A stretch of 64,000 nucleotides of DNA from Metaphire vulgaris (Eukaryota > Annelida > Clitellata > Crassiclitellata > Megascolecidae): contig CM030837.1 of assembly GCA_018105865.1 (NCBI GenBank), forward strand, positions 8,690,725 to 8,754,724, written 5' to 3'. Of this stretch, positions 33,066 to 44,241 are shown in pieces (within the stretch, counting starts at the first letter, position 1; each line of letters opens with the position of its first letter). The notes beneath the pieces were generated by a model. That model ran no database searches. It saw nothing but the letters and a program-made list of their open reading frames with translations, and was not told the DNA's origin. The translations under genes were made by a program, and so were the position numbers.

Positions 33066-35454
33066 CACTGGTCAACAAGGTTTTTGTTTCCTGTGCAATT
33101 TCTGGTGTTCCAGGTAGATTTTGTCATGCTGATTACAGGAATAATTTTGAAATTTTCCTATCACGTAGGTTTTTTGAGAAAAAGCTGATTTTAAATTTTA
33201 AAATTATAAGAATTTTTAAATCGTGGTTTTCGAGAGTTATCTGAGTTATGGGTATTCAGGTTAGGCAAGAATCTTATGTGACCGCCATAACAGATGTAAT
33301 ATGCACTCCTGACTCACTTAACTACATGGATTTTGAAAATTAGTATAATTAGGCATGTCCAGACATGCCCAGACGCGCCCAAACCTGTCTTCAAGACTAC
33401 ATGCCTAGCATGTATTGTTGCTATGGTTACGCAGTCCTATATAAATATCAAGCAGCACTAGGAAGCAGCTGCAGTCTTTCTATTTGATGAGATATAACTG
33501 TTTAGTTAAAGGCTGTGAATTGAATATATTAACTAATTTAATTAAAGTTTCTGAAATGTCGCGTCGTTGTCGCAATAGCAGTGACACGTTCTGCTACATC
33601 TGTGGAGAGTTTACGTTGAAATCACAGAAGCGGAGTATGACAGCAATCATAAAGAAAGGATATGAGTTATATTTTGGATGCAAAATTGGCGACCAGGACA
33701 AAGTATGGGCACCTCATATATGTTGTTCATCTTGTGCTACCAGTCTGCGAGCTTGGCTTGCAGGTAAGCGTCCATCCATGCCATTCGCCATACCAATGAT
33801 ATGGAGGAGCAGAATAATCATGTAACGGATTGCTATTTATGCATGACGAATGTTACAGGATTTTCTTCAAAGAATAGGAAGTCTATTGAGTATCCTAACC
33901 TTGCCTCGGCAATGAGACCAGTTCCACACGACGAGAGTCTTCTTGTTCCAACCCCCCGAGTTTTGGACACTGGAGGACGAGGACGAGCATGCAGAGACAT
34001 ATGAAATGCTGCAGATAGTTGATGATTCAGCTACGGAAGACTCAGAGTTTGAGCCATCGACATCCAGCAATCCTCATTTGATTTCTCAGGCAGAGCTCAA
34101 TGATCTGGTCAGAGACTTAGATTTGTCAAGAAATCAAGCAGAATTGCTTGGATCTAGGTTGCAAGGATGGAATCTGCTCTCTCCAGGTACAAAAATTTCA
34201 GTATTTCGTAAACGGCATGAAGACTTGACTCGATTCTTCAAAAAATCGACAGTCTTACTTTTTGCATTGACATCGATGGATTGCTTTCTGCTTTCGGCTG
34301 TAAGCACAATCCATCCGAATGGCGACTTTTTGTTGATTCTTCGCTGTTAAGTTTAAAGGCTGTTTTGCTGCACAATGGCAATTCATACCCTTCAGTACCC
34401 ATTGGGCATGCTGCTTACATGAATGAAACATATGAGAACATGCAGCTGTTATTGAAACACACAGAATACTCGAGATACAACTGGAATATATGTGGAGATC
34501 TGAAAGTTGTTACAATTCTACTCGGTCTGCAGCTAGGCTACACCAAGTACTGCAGCTTTCTTTGCGAGTGGGACAGCCGAGCTAGAGATTCACATTATGT
34601 GAGAAAGGTCTGGCCACCTCGCAGGGACTTGGTTCCAGGACAGAAGAACGTTAAACATGATCCTCTCGTTGATCCGAAGAACATTTATCTCCCACCTTTG
34701 CACATCAAAATTGGGTTAATGAAAAACTTTGTCAAAGCAATGAACAAAGAAAGTGAAACCTTTACATACTTACGACAAAGGTTTCCACGCACCAGTGATG
34801 CTAAAATAAAAGAAGGCGTTTTTGTTGGCCCACAGATTCGAGAGATGCTCAAGGACAGCCACTTAATTTGAGGGCCTTCTGCAGGGTGCCGAGCATGTTG
34901 CCTGGACAGCCTTCAGGGATGTTGTTGCTAACTTTCTGGGCAACTACAAGGCGTCAAACTATGTTGAACAAGTTGGAAATCTGCTACAAGCTTACAAGGC
35001 AATGAAATGCAACATGTCACTGAAGATACACTTCCTTCATTCTCACTTGGACTTCTTCCCAGATAATCTCGGCGCCGTCAGTGATGAACATGGTGAAAGA
35101 TTTCACAAAGACATTGCCAGCATCGAGAAACGCTACCAGGGAAAGTGGAGACCGTCTATGCTCGGAGACTACTGTTGGTCACTGATACGTGAAGCACAGG
35201 ACAGTGACTACAAACGAAAATCTACAGCAAAACATTTCTAATTTTCTCATGTCTTGTCATTATTGCCTAGATCCTTCTGTAGGATTATGTTGCAGAAGAC
35301 GTTACAATACTAAATGCTAAATTGTCGATTTCTTAAAAACCTTACGTGATACAGAAATTCTAATTACATATTTGTGTTCAGCAAGTCAAAATCTATTAGT
35401 TTCACCAAAATTTGTAGAGGAAACAAAAACTTGCATAAAATTTGTTGACCAGTG
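33066..35454 (+). mobile_element. CACTG-ended DNA transposon (EnSpm/CACTA-like)
   Basis: The left end CACTGGTCAACAA and the right end TTGTTGACCAGTG are inverted repeats. Beyond them 'gtttttgtttcct' and 'ttctggtg' are matched in the right arm, with a 10-bp gap. Both ends are flanked by AAG (33063-33065, 35455-35457). CACT(A/G) termini plus a 3-bp duplication is the EnSpm/CACTA signature. It encloses the whole broken gene at 33557-35241. Class assignment is inferred; the ends and duplication are direct. Confidence 0.7.
33557..35241 (+). pseudogene. transposon-borne Cys-rich protein, putative transposase, broken
   Basis: ATG 33557 starts MSRRCRNSSDTFCYICGEFT. The N-terminus has zinc-ligand-like pairs (FCYICGE, HICCSSC, and DCYLC after a frameshift). 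Similarity runs through 'DLVRDLDLSRNQAELLGSRL', 'WNICGDLKVVTILLGLQLGY', 'SFLCEWDSR', 'PPLHIKIGLMKNFVKAM' and 'DNLGAVSDEHGERFH' to 'YQGKWRPSMLGDYCW'. I recognise this as a family often listed as 'uncharacterized protein', in many copies in invertebrate genomes. This copy shifts frame near 33800, 33950 and 34255, and has a stop at 34869-34871. The 'CGDLK...CFLCEW' part is reminiscent of CACTA (Transposase_21) proteins, an inference to be tested. Confidence 0.75.
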
Positions 35455-35649
35455 AAGTCAGCCGGAACGAGCCGGACTGAGTTCCGGCACCTTTTTGGAC
35501 CATGAAAAAATTTTCCCCGTAATTTTTCAATATTTTTCCAATATTGTAAAAGCACCGTGTACTTGTTGCAAAACTATTAAGCTAAGATTTAAAAAGCGCT
35601 ATAGCAATGTAAATGATGGCTACCCATAGTTCGTTAGGTTAATTAGGGT

Positions 35650-36180
35650 TAGGGCTGCGCTAACCGAGTAGTTTAGGAGTCGAGTAGGAGTCGAGTAGCT
35701 TAGCGAGTACTCGAGTACTCGCGTAAAACCGGAAATACATGATTTACAAGCGTTACACGTCACATAATGCTTATTATTTGCCTCATGGCCCTCATTTAAC
35801 CAAAGCAGAACATTATATACAGTTACATATCAAGTTTTCGGATATTCAAGCGTTTTCAATTTTAGTATAACAGAAGTTACAGAACAGAAACTATTTTACC
35901 GGTACTGTCAAAAAATGAGGTCTTCACTAGAGTTGGCCCACTGTGGACAACATCTTAACTAACTGGGGCATAACGAATAAGAATAACCTAAATAAGACTG
36001 ATTAAAAATTATTTGTAACAAATAACGGTAGGCCAAATTTTAATGAAATTCTTTGGTTATTCTTTATCTATTCTATTCTTTGTTTAGTTATTCTATGCGA
36101 GTACTCGACTCCAAAAAAATTACTCGACTCCAATTTGGAGTCGAGTACTCGCGTTACTCGAGTTACTCGGCGCAGCCCTA
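35650..36180. mobile_element. hAT-type MITE with ACTCGAGT subterminal repeats
   Basis: Ends TAGGGCTGCGC...GCGCAGCCCTA are flanked by a perfect 8-bp duplication ATTAGGGT (35642-35649, 36181-36188). Both arms hold palindromic 'cgagtactcgagtactcg' words. No ORF. Confidence 0.93.
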
Positions 36181-36205
36181 ATTAGGGTTAGAGTTTGGTT
36201 AGGGT

Positions 36206-36400
36206 TGCGCCAAGCAGTGTTGCGCGGTAACAAAGTAGAAGTAACGCGTTACAATACTTAAGTACAATTCTGAGTACTTCGTACTGTAACGAAGTACACA
36301 ATTTTCACAGTAATTTTTACTTGTAACGAAGTAACTTTTTATTCAAATATTAGTACTTTTACTTCGTTACATTATGTCTTTCACGTCCCGTTACAAGTAA
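36206..36400. repeat. hAT-type remnant with GTAACGAAGTA words
   Basis: 'cagtgttgcgcggtaac' looks like a left end, followed by repeated gtaacgaagtac/acttcgttac words. No right end or duplication found. Confidence 0.45.
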
Positions 36401-36567
36401 AATTTCTCATCGTCAACTTTCGTTGCATTTACTTGTGTTGCTGTTCAAACACAATGTTTACTATTGTTTAGTTCTTCCCAACTTCCCGTACTTATTTAGT
36501 CCCACAGCAGGGTTGATAGAAGAAAAACAAGCTCTGGCCGTCTGGGCTACTTTTGACGCTGCTAATG

Positions 36568-36854
36568 CAGTGGCGTCATTTCACACTTTTCTTGGGGAGC
36601 CAGAAATTTTTTTTGCAAATTTTTGACAAATTTTGGGAAAATTTTGGCAAATTTTAGGCATTTTTTGCAATTTTTTGGCAAATTTTTTGCAAATTTTGAG
36701 CAATTTTGGCAACTTTTAGGGCCAATGTTGGAAAATTTGCAATGTTTTTATTTTTTGACAATTTGTGCAATTTTTTGCACATTAATACATTATAAATTAA
36801 TATTTTCATTTCCTTGGGGGCCACGGCCCCCCAGCCCCCCAAATGACGTCTATG
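36568..36854. mobile_element. hAT-type MITE, CAGTGGCGTCATTT end
   Basis: Left end CAGTGGCGTCATTTC and right end AAATGACGTCTATG are inverted with mismatches. A perfect 8-bp duplication TGCTAATG flanks (36560-36567, 36855-36862). The inside is a run of 'caaattttggg'-like words. Confidence 0.85.
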
Positions 36855-38459
36855 TGCTAATGGACTTATGAAGTTAATGGTGTATATCATTGACGTAATA
36901 GACGTCAATGGTGTAAGTTCCGCGTCAATTCGTCTACAGACTTTTCGTCTACGACACTTCGTCTACGGACTTTTGGTCGACCGACAATAGGTCTACTACG
37001 ACAATTGGTCTACCAACACTTGGTCTACTACAATTGGTCGACCGACAATAGGTCTACTACGACAATTGGTCTACCGACACTTGGTCTACTGACATTGAAT
37101 GTTCGAATTGGACATCGAATGTCCCAAATGATCATTGAATTTCACGGAAAACAAATAATTTCAAATTTCAACTGCACAGGGACTGGGGAAACTGTTAAGG
37201 TGTGATTAAAAGAACTAGATTTGAGTGTTATTATTTTGTGTTATTATTGTAGTCGTATAAATTTAATAATATAAATTATAAAGCAAAGGCTCTACTATGT
37301 AACAGGCTACCGATATCTAGCACTCTAATTGGATCATCAGTATTTCAGTCACATCAATTTTGTATTTTTACAGCAAGGAATACTTCTATTTACCCAGCTA
37401 CAGATTTCGCCCGTTTGTTTAATTTTATAGCAAAACTTCTTCCTGAAACAATTAAGCATTAGTTATAATTATTTAGCGATTTAAGCATTCTTCATTTAAA
37501 TACTTCTTTTTATTATAGTCTGAATGGAATGGGACATACAGGTTACTTACTACGAGACGGGGTAGACGAACTGTCGTCCTGGGCTCCAACCAAGGCGCGA
37601 TTTGTAGGGGAAGGGGGGAATCTTCCCCCAACTGCCCAACTGCATCCCCTACTGCTACATCCCCCACCACTACACCCCCACTGCTACATTTCCCAACAAC
37701 TACATCCCCCAAGCTCGACACATCCCCCCACTGCTCCAGGTCACAAATCGCACCCTGGCTCCAACTATCAATGAATAGGGACCTCCCACTGACTGTAGCT
37801 GAATAGGAGGTGTCATAGGCGGATTTAGAGTTTAATATTTGGGTAGGCTAGCATGGGGGTCTAGAGGTGACATCCAGCACGCGTGCCATCCAGCACGAGT
37901 GCCATCATAGGCGTCAATCCATAGGGAGCTCGGGGGCCCAAGCCTTCCCCCAAATAATTCGGGTAGGGACCCCCTAATATTTCAACATTTTTATATACCA
38001 GTTAACACATTTTCCAGTCTCAATGCATGCTCTTCCTGAATTTTCTATTTTTGAAATTTCATATTTTTGGAGTTTCCGTTCAGAAATGGCAATTCACGGG
38101 GCCCGATTCTCTCCATTGATTTAGAGTGGGCTCAGCATTTGTTCATCATATGTTGCCCCCACTCCAACATGTATGCCCTATAACGTTTGCTCAGTTTCAA
38201 TAGTTCGCTCAGTAGTTTGACACAGACACACAGTCACTGGAGTACTGTGACTGCGTTTATCCAGATTGCCTGCAAATGTGAACCTTTTAAACCTGATAAT
38301 TAATCCATTGGGGACGAACAAGCAATCGGACTCTAGGTGTAGTGGTGCAGACTGCAGAACTATAAATTTTGCCTTTATGAACATTAAATAGCTTAATTGA
38401 AAGTAAATTATTGAACAAACCCAAAAGTAAATAAAAATGATGGCTGAATTTATATCACT

Positions 38460-38630
38460 TCCTGATATAAACAAAGTAAGTAAGTAAAATCTTTTAAATT
38501 TCTTGTTAATATATATATATATAAATTATATATATATATATATATATCACATAACGTTGGAGACAGAACGTTGGAGACATGGATACATAACGTTGGAGTA
38601 AGTAAGTAAAATCTTGTTAATTTCTTGTTA

Positions 38631-38669
<39 letters not shown>

Positions 38670-38689
38670 TTATCACATAACGTTATCAC

Positions 38690-38730
<41 letters not shown>

Positions 38731-38826
38731 ATATTTATCACATAACGTTGGAGACAGAACGTTGGAGACATAACGTTGGAGACAGAACGTTGGAGACAGA
38801 ACGTTGGAGACAGAACGTTGGAAACA

Positions 38827-38873
<47 letters not shown>

Positions 38874-38880
38874 AAGTCGT
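38460..38880. repeat. (TA)n blocks interleaved with ACGTTGGAGACA repeats
   Basis: TA runs at about 38509-38548, 38632-38671, 38691-38732 and 38828-38870 are separated by 'cataacgttggagacagaac' units, up to six in a row (38745-38825). The small ORFs full of I and Y here are artefacts. Confidence 0.9.
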
Positions 38881-38947
38881 GAGTGACCAGGACAACGAGA
38901 AATGACAGCATCAACTTTTCATGTGCCTAACTTAGGAGGTTTGCCCC

Positions 38948-38996
38948 GCCAATATTCTAAGTGGATCGACACATTCGATCCACTTAGAATATTGGC
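38948..38996. other. perfect 22-bp hairpin
   Basis: GCCAATATTCTAAGTGGATC-GA, loop CACAT, then its exact reverse complement. All 22 pairs are Watson-Crick. Confidence 0.97.
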
Positions 38997-39115
38997 GTGC
39001 CATCCAGCAGGCGTGCCAAGCAGCACGCGTGCCATCCAGCAGACGTGCCAAGCAGCACGCGGGCCATCCAGCAGGCGTGCCAAGCAGCACGCGTGCCATC
39101 CAGCACGCGACAGAC
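38997..39115. repeat. ~31-bp tandem repeat (GCCATCCAGCAGGCGTGCCA...)
   Basis: About 3.5 copies alternate 'gccatccagcaggcg' and 'tgccaagcagcacgcg'. Related words occur at 37873-37910. Confidence 0.9.
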
Positions 39116-39421
39116 CTGGTGTTGATGGAAAAAACAATTTTTTGTTTTGGTGGGATTAGTTGGGCAGGCTTAAGCCTACCCTAACCTTTAATAAAATCCG
39201 CCTACGGGGTGTGTCCATTATTGACGTCAACAAAATAGGGAAGGGGTTTGATAATCAAATTTCGTTTTATAGTGTAAAGGCGCTCGATGTCAGTAGACCA
39301 AGTGTTGGTAGACCAATTGTCGTAGTAGACCTATTGTCGGTCGACCAAAAGTCTGTAGACGAAGTGTCGTAGACGAAAAGTCTGTAGACGAATTGTCGTG
39401 ATACCAATGGTGTATATGCGT

Positions 39422-39575
39422 CAAGGCTGGAAAACCTAGGTTTTTAAAGATAAAATTTAGGTTTCTAGGTTTTAATACTTGGCATGTCAACACCGATTAA
39501 CAATTTGCTATACTCTTGTCACATGTCGAAACCTATAAAGTATAAACCTTTTTCTATATTCTTGTCACACTTGAA
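39422..39575. repeat. second copy of the 12.2-kb hAT-type element (partial)
   Basis: Begins CAAGGCTGGAAAACCTAGG and shares 'ttttaat...cttg.catgtcaac' and 'aacctttttctatattcttg' with 12227-12395. Confidence 0.5.
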
Positions 39576-39662
39576 TGCGCTTGAATATCCGAAAAATTTA
39601 TCTGCAACTGTACTTAGTGTTCTGATTTGGTTAAATGAGGGCCATCAGGCAAATAATACGCA

Positions 39663-41448
39663 TTATGTGACGTGTAAAGTTTGCAAATGACGTATTTCCG
39701 GTTTATGCGAGGTAATTGGGTTCATTATATAACATATCGTTTTGAATACTAACAGACAGATTTTATAATTAATTCGGTATTTGATAGAAAGCCAATGTGG
39801 GGACTGTCTAGCTGGAGTTATATGTTCGAATCTTGGAGTTTTGGATACGACTCTAACTAAGGAATTTTTTATTCTCTGGAGTTTCTGCATATTTGAATTT
39901 GTGATGCCGAAAAGCAGGGAATTGCAATAATCTAGGCGACTAGATACCAATGCATTTGCTAACTGAATAAGAACAGGCTTGGGGAGAGATGCCTGATGCG
40001 ATAATTAAATATCCCGAATATGATAATGATAAATTTTGCAGACTGAATTTATGTGGCTATAGTGAAAGAGAGGGAAGAGTCAAATGCCACATCAAGGTTG
40101 CGAGCAGAAGTGCTTCTAGAAACAACAGTGGAATCTCCGAGCATAACAGAATCCAGAGATTTAAATTTGGTCAATTGAGCTGGATTCCCAATCGCAATAA
40201 CTCAGTTTTTGATGAATTTAGAAGAAGCTTATTTGAATCCATCCATGACTGAATATTTGTAAAGGCACTGGATAAAGTCTCAACTCTCAAGGGATGCGTT
40301 TGAAGAGTCAAAAGCAATGAGAATTTGTGTATCATCAGCAGCATAAAGATGATTGGCCACCTGATGTTCATCAAGAAGTGAACCCAAGGGGGATTGTATA
40401 GAGTAAATAGCAGAGCTGCAGATCGAGGTCCAAGGACAGAGCCTTGGGGGTAGGGATGTGAGTTAGGAAATTTCTGAAAATTTCCTCTGGAAATTTCCGG
40501 AAATTTTCGGAAATTTCCGAGGTACTTTTCCGGAAAGGAAAAGTTGATTTTTATTGTTATTTATTATAATTATTATTACTGTTTATTATTAGTATTTATT
40601 ACTACTGATTACTATTACTGATATCTATTATTATTTCTTATAATTATTACTATTTATAACTATTCATTTGTTGGGCATTTGTTAACAAGTTAACAACTGT
40701 CAGTATGGTAGCGCTATATAATGTCTGAGTCGGAAGTCGCAGAGAACCAGTTACCAGAGTACGCGACGCCGTTTTGCTGTCTAGCGATTTGTTAAAACTA
40801 TAATAAATCTCGATGTTAGGTTAAAAATTAACGAATTGTCACAAAACAAAACTAAACACTTGTTTATTTTACGGTTTGTGCCCATAGTCTCGCACTCTCG
40901 CCAGCACTCGATGCGACACAATCGTGAATATTCATAAGGCGAAGCTGGTTCCCTGAGCAGCAAGTAGAATACTTAAATTGGCGAGATCTCGTTAAAATAT
41001 CGGAGAACCCGTTTTCGACCAATTTCTCCCCCTATGTGCCAAAAAATATAATAAAACTTCGTTTTCTTAGCTGTGGGACCTGCGGTAATTAATTTTGTCC
41101 ACTGTTGTCTGTTTACCTCTAAAAAAGAGAAGTTTTGAAGGTTTTAGAACTTTTTCGGAAATTTCCGGACATTTCCGGAATATTTCCGGCCATTCTACTT
41201 TTCCGGAAAAGTTACATCCCTACTTGGGGGACACCACAAGAGAGATTGGTAGGAGTTGAGAGATTATCATCTATTACTGTATCACTGATTCGATCAGGCA
41301 ACACATTTGACAATAATTCAGAACATTGGTTGAACATAGATATCGCTTTGTAACTTACTCTCAATACTCTGCTAGATATTATGTATAAATCACTGAAATT
41401 TGGATGATTTTTTGGTAAGTCGGTAGGGCTAATTAGTTGCAGTCTCAA
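39663..41448 (-). repeat. CR1/L2-like LINE, split by a hAT element
   Basis: Minus-strand RT pieces in order: 'VIDDNLSTPTNLSCGVPQ' (41300-41225), then beyond the insert 'AFTNIQSWMDSNKLLLNSSK' (40260-40200), then 'SSRLDYCNSLLFGITNSNMQ' and 'HWLSIKYRINYKICLL' (39945-39700). Stops and frameshifts are present. The piece ends near the start of the TENT5 5' region. Confidence 0.85.
40451..41222. mobile_element. hAT-type element, TAGGGATGT ends, inside LINE
   Basis: Ends TAGGGATGTGAGTT and AGTTACATCCCTA with a perfect 8-bp duplication CTTGGGGG (40443-40450, 41223-41230). Subterminal 'ggaaatttccggaaat' words crowd both ends. No transposase ORF over 772 bp. Confidence 0.93.
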
Positions 41449-41799
41449 TCAGATGTCACTACGTGGCGCCACGCTACGAATTTTGTAGTCGATGCCGAAC
41501 GAAGTCAATCGATCTAAGTACTGATAGTCGTGGCACCTGTTGCAGTGGCTTGGGTAATCGGTGGCTTCGTCTCCTCGTCGGCAATTGGAAGCTCTTCCCT
41601 ACGGACGAACATAGATCGTCGAACCCTCCGTTTCGGCTTCAACCGTCGCCCGTCTCTCTGTCAACCGAAGCAGCGTCATATTCAGTCGTTCGCCTTCGTT
41701 AACTGCAGGCAAGGATCTTGTGCAACGACCGACTGTGCTTTGGCCTTCGTCGACCGTCTTTCTAGTCTTCGTTTCGAGAACATTTCAGCAACTGTAATA

Positions 41800-43059
41800 A
41801 TGTCCGCTACCGTAGTAGAAGAGAATTGCAGCAGAGGAGAGAGCCGCCGACTGAAAGAGCTCAAGTATCAACAGGTATGCCGATTACATCTGGTCATGTC
41901 GGAAGATATTCGCATAAGCGGCCGACCAGGGTCTCACTTCCCAACCCTCGTTATCCCAATGTACAAATTGGTGAAGATTGTTCGGACTCGTTTGGCAGCT
42001 GGATGCGTGCTAGTCAGGGACGTCCGCCTCAACGGTGGAGCAGCAAGCTACGTACTTCAAAATGGTGCAGAGAAAGCAGAATACAACGACGTTGATCTTA
42101 TCTTTCGGGTTGATATAAGTGGCGTAGAAAATGGATCAGAAAGAGTTAAAGAAGTTGTGCTTGCTTCATTGCATGATATGTTGATAGATCATGATGATTT
42201 CCCATTGCCTGCTTGTACTGGTTTTATTGAAGATGCATATGTGCGCAAAATGGTGAAAGTATCGAACAAAGCTGATTGCTGGAGTCTTATTTCTCTAACA
42301 AATGCAAGTGGTCATCATGTTGAGTTGAAGTTTGTGGATCAAATGAAGCGTCAGTTTGAGTTCAGTGTTGACTCTTTTCAAATAGTGCTAGACCAGTTAC
42401 TTGCATTTTACTCAAGTGAACAGCCACGGCTTGACAGATATTCTTATCCAAAAATTCTTGCAGAAAGCGTTTATGGGCCTTTTGAAATTGCTCTTTTGCA
42501 TCTCAATAAAAGGTTAATTGCAACACACAGTCCGGAACAGATCCGCGGTGGGGGATTGCTCAAGTACTGTTACCTTCTGGCTCGGGGCTATCGTACAGAC
42601 GACAGCCTGGACTTCTCTTCTCTCACAAAGTACATGTGTTCACGGTTCTTTATTGACTTTCCAGAAACAATTCAGCAACAGAAAAAATTTGTAAGCTATC
42701 TGAGAGATCACTTTTCAAGGGATGAAGAAAAGAAGTCTCAATTTCTGTCGATTCTGTATGATGTAGTTCAAAACAGTACTGTTTGTCTGATGGGACAAGA
42801 ACGTAGACAAGCATTGGACTTGATCAGATGTCTTGCACAGGTAGAGTTGTCAGCACAACAGAACAGTACCTATGCTGGATTTGGTCTGTCCAACAGACAC
42901 TGGGGTGAAGGCATTTATATCAAACATTTGTTTCGGGGCATTGCCACAAAGAATGCAGCAACGAACAGCAATTGTCTAAAATATGCTCATCCGTCCCTTT
43001 TGTTTTCGACAAATGCAGTGCCTTTGATTTATTTTTTACCACATGTTGCACATTCTTGA
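41800..43059 (+). CDS. TENT5: TENT5 (FAM46) terminal nucleotidyltransferase, 419 aa
   Basis: TENT5 proteins are non-canonical poly(A) polymerases of the nucleotidyltransferase fold; family members lengthen tails of selected mRNAs, often for secreted proteins. Here the fold is complete. 'FPTLVIPMYKLVKIVRTRL' lies at residues 47-65. The LNGGAAS loop is at 77-83, with catalytic Asp97 and Asp99 in YNDVDLIF. Asp180 in 'VELKFVD' is the likely third carboxylate, and 'QFEFSVDSFQI' follows. Then come 'IRGGGLLKY' (248-256), 'YMCSRFFIDFP' and 'STVCLMGQERRQ'. 419 residues is typical (about 390-440). The ATG at 41800 is chosen because family similarity starts soon after; an in-frame ATG at 41530 adds 90 residues with no family match. 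The coding region is a single exon without stops. The C-terminal ~60 residues are divergent, as is usual. It lies ~350 bp right of a LINE. Confidence 0.95.
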   Translation: MSATVVEENCSRGESRRLKELKYQQVCRLHLVMSEDIRISGRPGSHFPTLVIPMYKLVKIVRTRLAAGCVLVRDVRLNGGAASYVLQNGAEKAEYNDVDLIFRVDISGVENGSERVKEVVLASLHDMLIDHDDFPLPACTGFIEDAYVRKMVKVSNKADCWSLISLTNASGHHVELKFVDQMKRQFEFSVDSFQIVLDQLLAFYSSEQPRLDRYSYPKILAESVYGPFEIALLHLNKRLIATHSPEQIRGGGLLKYCYLLARGYRTDDSLDFSSLTKYMCSRFFIDFPETIQQQKKFVSYLRDHFSRDEEKKSQFLSILYDVVQNSTVCLMGQERRQALDLIRCLAQVELSAQQNSTYAGFGLSNRHWGEGIYIKHLFRGIATKNAATNSNCLKYAHPSLLFSTNAVPLIYFLPHVAHS

Positions 43060-43960
43060 TCATATATAGAAGTTATTTTAACTTAGCTTTATCATTTGCT
43101 TGAATGACCTACTGCAGATTAATGCAAAAATATAGAAGTGAACATAGGCGGCAATCTGCCACAAAACTTGGAGGCGTCCATCCCACCGTCCCTCTTCCTT
43201 CCCTCTCTTTTTAACTGAGGTCTGGAGTGTAACCCCTGTATAACCAAAATTTTATAGATGCCTGAAAGAGAATGTTAGTGCATTTTGGGCATGAAATCAC
43301 GTTCTTTGAAAAACTGGTTTCATGCTCTTAAACTTTATCATTCGCTGGTGGCAAGAAGATATATGACATGTATTTTTACTTCAGTAATATAATGCATCAC
43401 TTACAGCAGTGGTTCTCATATTTTTAGTGGCAGACCTCTTACTCCTGATATTCTGATGGACCCCCAACATTTTTACAAGAACTGTAATACGTTCAAGGCA
43501 TCTTCTCCCGACCCTGTTTACGTGGGGTGTCCAGCAGGTGTTGGACACAACCTTAACTCAAACTTCTGGGTGTACCTCACACCCCATGATTGCTGCCTAT
43601 GAAAATGAAATATTTGATAAAAGCCTGAACCGCCCTAAGTTTTCACAGTAAAAACGTGTATTCCTTTTCTTTACTAAGTGGTTTTAACTCTAGTATTTAT
43701 GATTTTGCTTTTGTTGTGCTGTGCATTTTTGTAAGATAAAATTCACACGATGTGCCATCAAAAGTGATGGCAATAATGTTGCTTTAAATTCCAATAATTG
43801 TAATTTTATAAAGCATAGAGATGCCTTCAGATAATTCTTAGCTGTGCCTTTGTCTTGGGTTAGAATTCTGCAAACATGTTATAGAAATTGTATTAATGGG
43901 TAATAAAGAAATACTTAACAATAAACATTGCTTATATAGCCAACATATTTTCTGAGTCAG
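43060..43960 (+). other. probable TENT5 3' UTR
   Basis: AT-rich, no coding signal. A truncated hAT-like end 'cagcagtggttctcatattt' lies at 43405. The first clear AATAAA is at 43902-43907, giving a ~0.85-kb UTR; a shorter form is possible. Confidence 0.4.
43902..43907 (+). terminator. candidate polyadenylation signal (AATAAA)
   Basis: Canonical hexamer 843 bp after the TENT5 stop. Assignment is inferred. Confidence 0.35.
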
Positions 43961-44021
43961 AATAGCTAATATAATATTATAATAAGTGACGTTAATCAGC
44001 CACTAATATATACTTCAAAAC

Positions 44022-44233
44022 CAGTGGCATAGCCAGGATTTCCGAAAGGGGGGTTTTGGTTTCGATCGTGACCAAACCTTGCCAATTTTTTCTTTTTTTG
44101 GAGCTGACTAGCAAAAAAAGGTGTCACCTTTGTATTCTTTCTAGTTTTTTTTCTATAGCACTTAGAAATTTTTTCGATCGACAGCCAGCCAAGGGGGGGT
44201 TTGACCCCCAAAACCACCTTGGCTACGCCGCTG
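44022..44233. mobile_element. hAT-type MITE, 212 bp
   Basis: Ends CAGTGGCATAGCCAGG...CCTTGGCTACGCCGCTG with a perfect 8-bp duplication TTCAAAAC (44014-44021, 44234-44241). Confidence 0.93.
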
Positions 44234-44241
44234 TTCAAAAC

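Larger units (their letters stand above)
36921..39400. mobile_element. long TIR element with GTCTAC repeats, class unknown
   Basis: The left arm (~36921-37095) and the right arm (~39283-39400) are inverted copies of the same series: caattcgtctacagac, ttttcgtctacgacac, ttggtcgaccgacaataggt, acgacaattggtctac. The left arm has an extra internal duplication. The interior (about 2.2 kb) has no transposase ORF but holds microsatellites, two tandem arrays and a perfect hairpin. No flanking duplication could be fixed. Confidence 0.75.

Noticed and set aside
38450..38895. IYIYIY-rich small ORFs
   Set aside because: They are (TA)n repeats.
41530..41799. Upstream in-frame extension of TENT5 (90 residues)
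   Set aside because: It shows no family similarity, is Arg/Ser-rich like read-through of a leader, and the family start fits the ATG at 41800.
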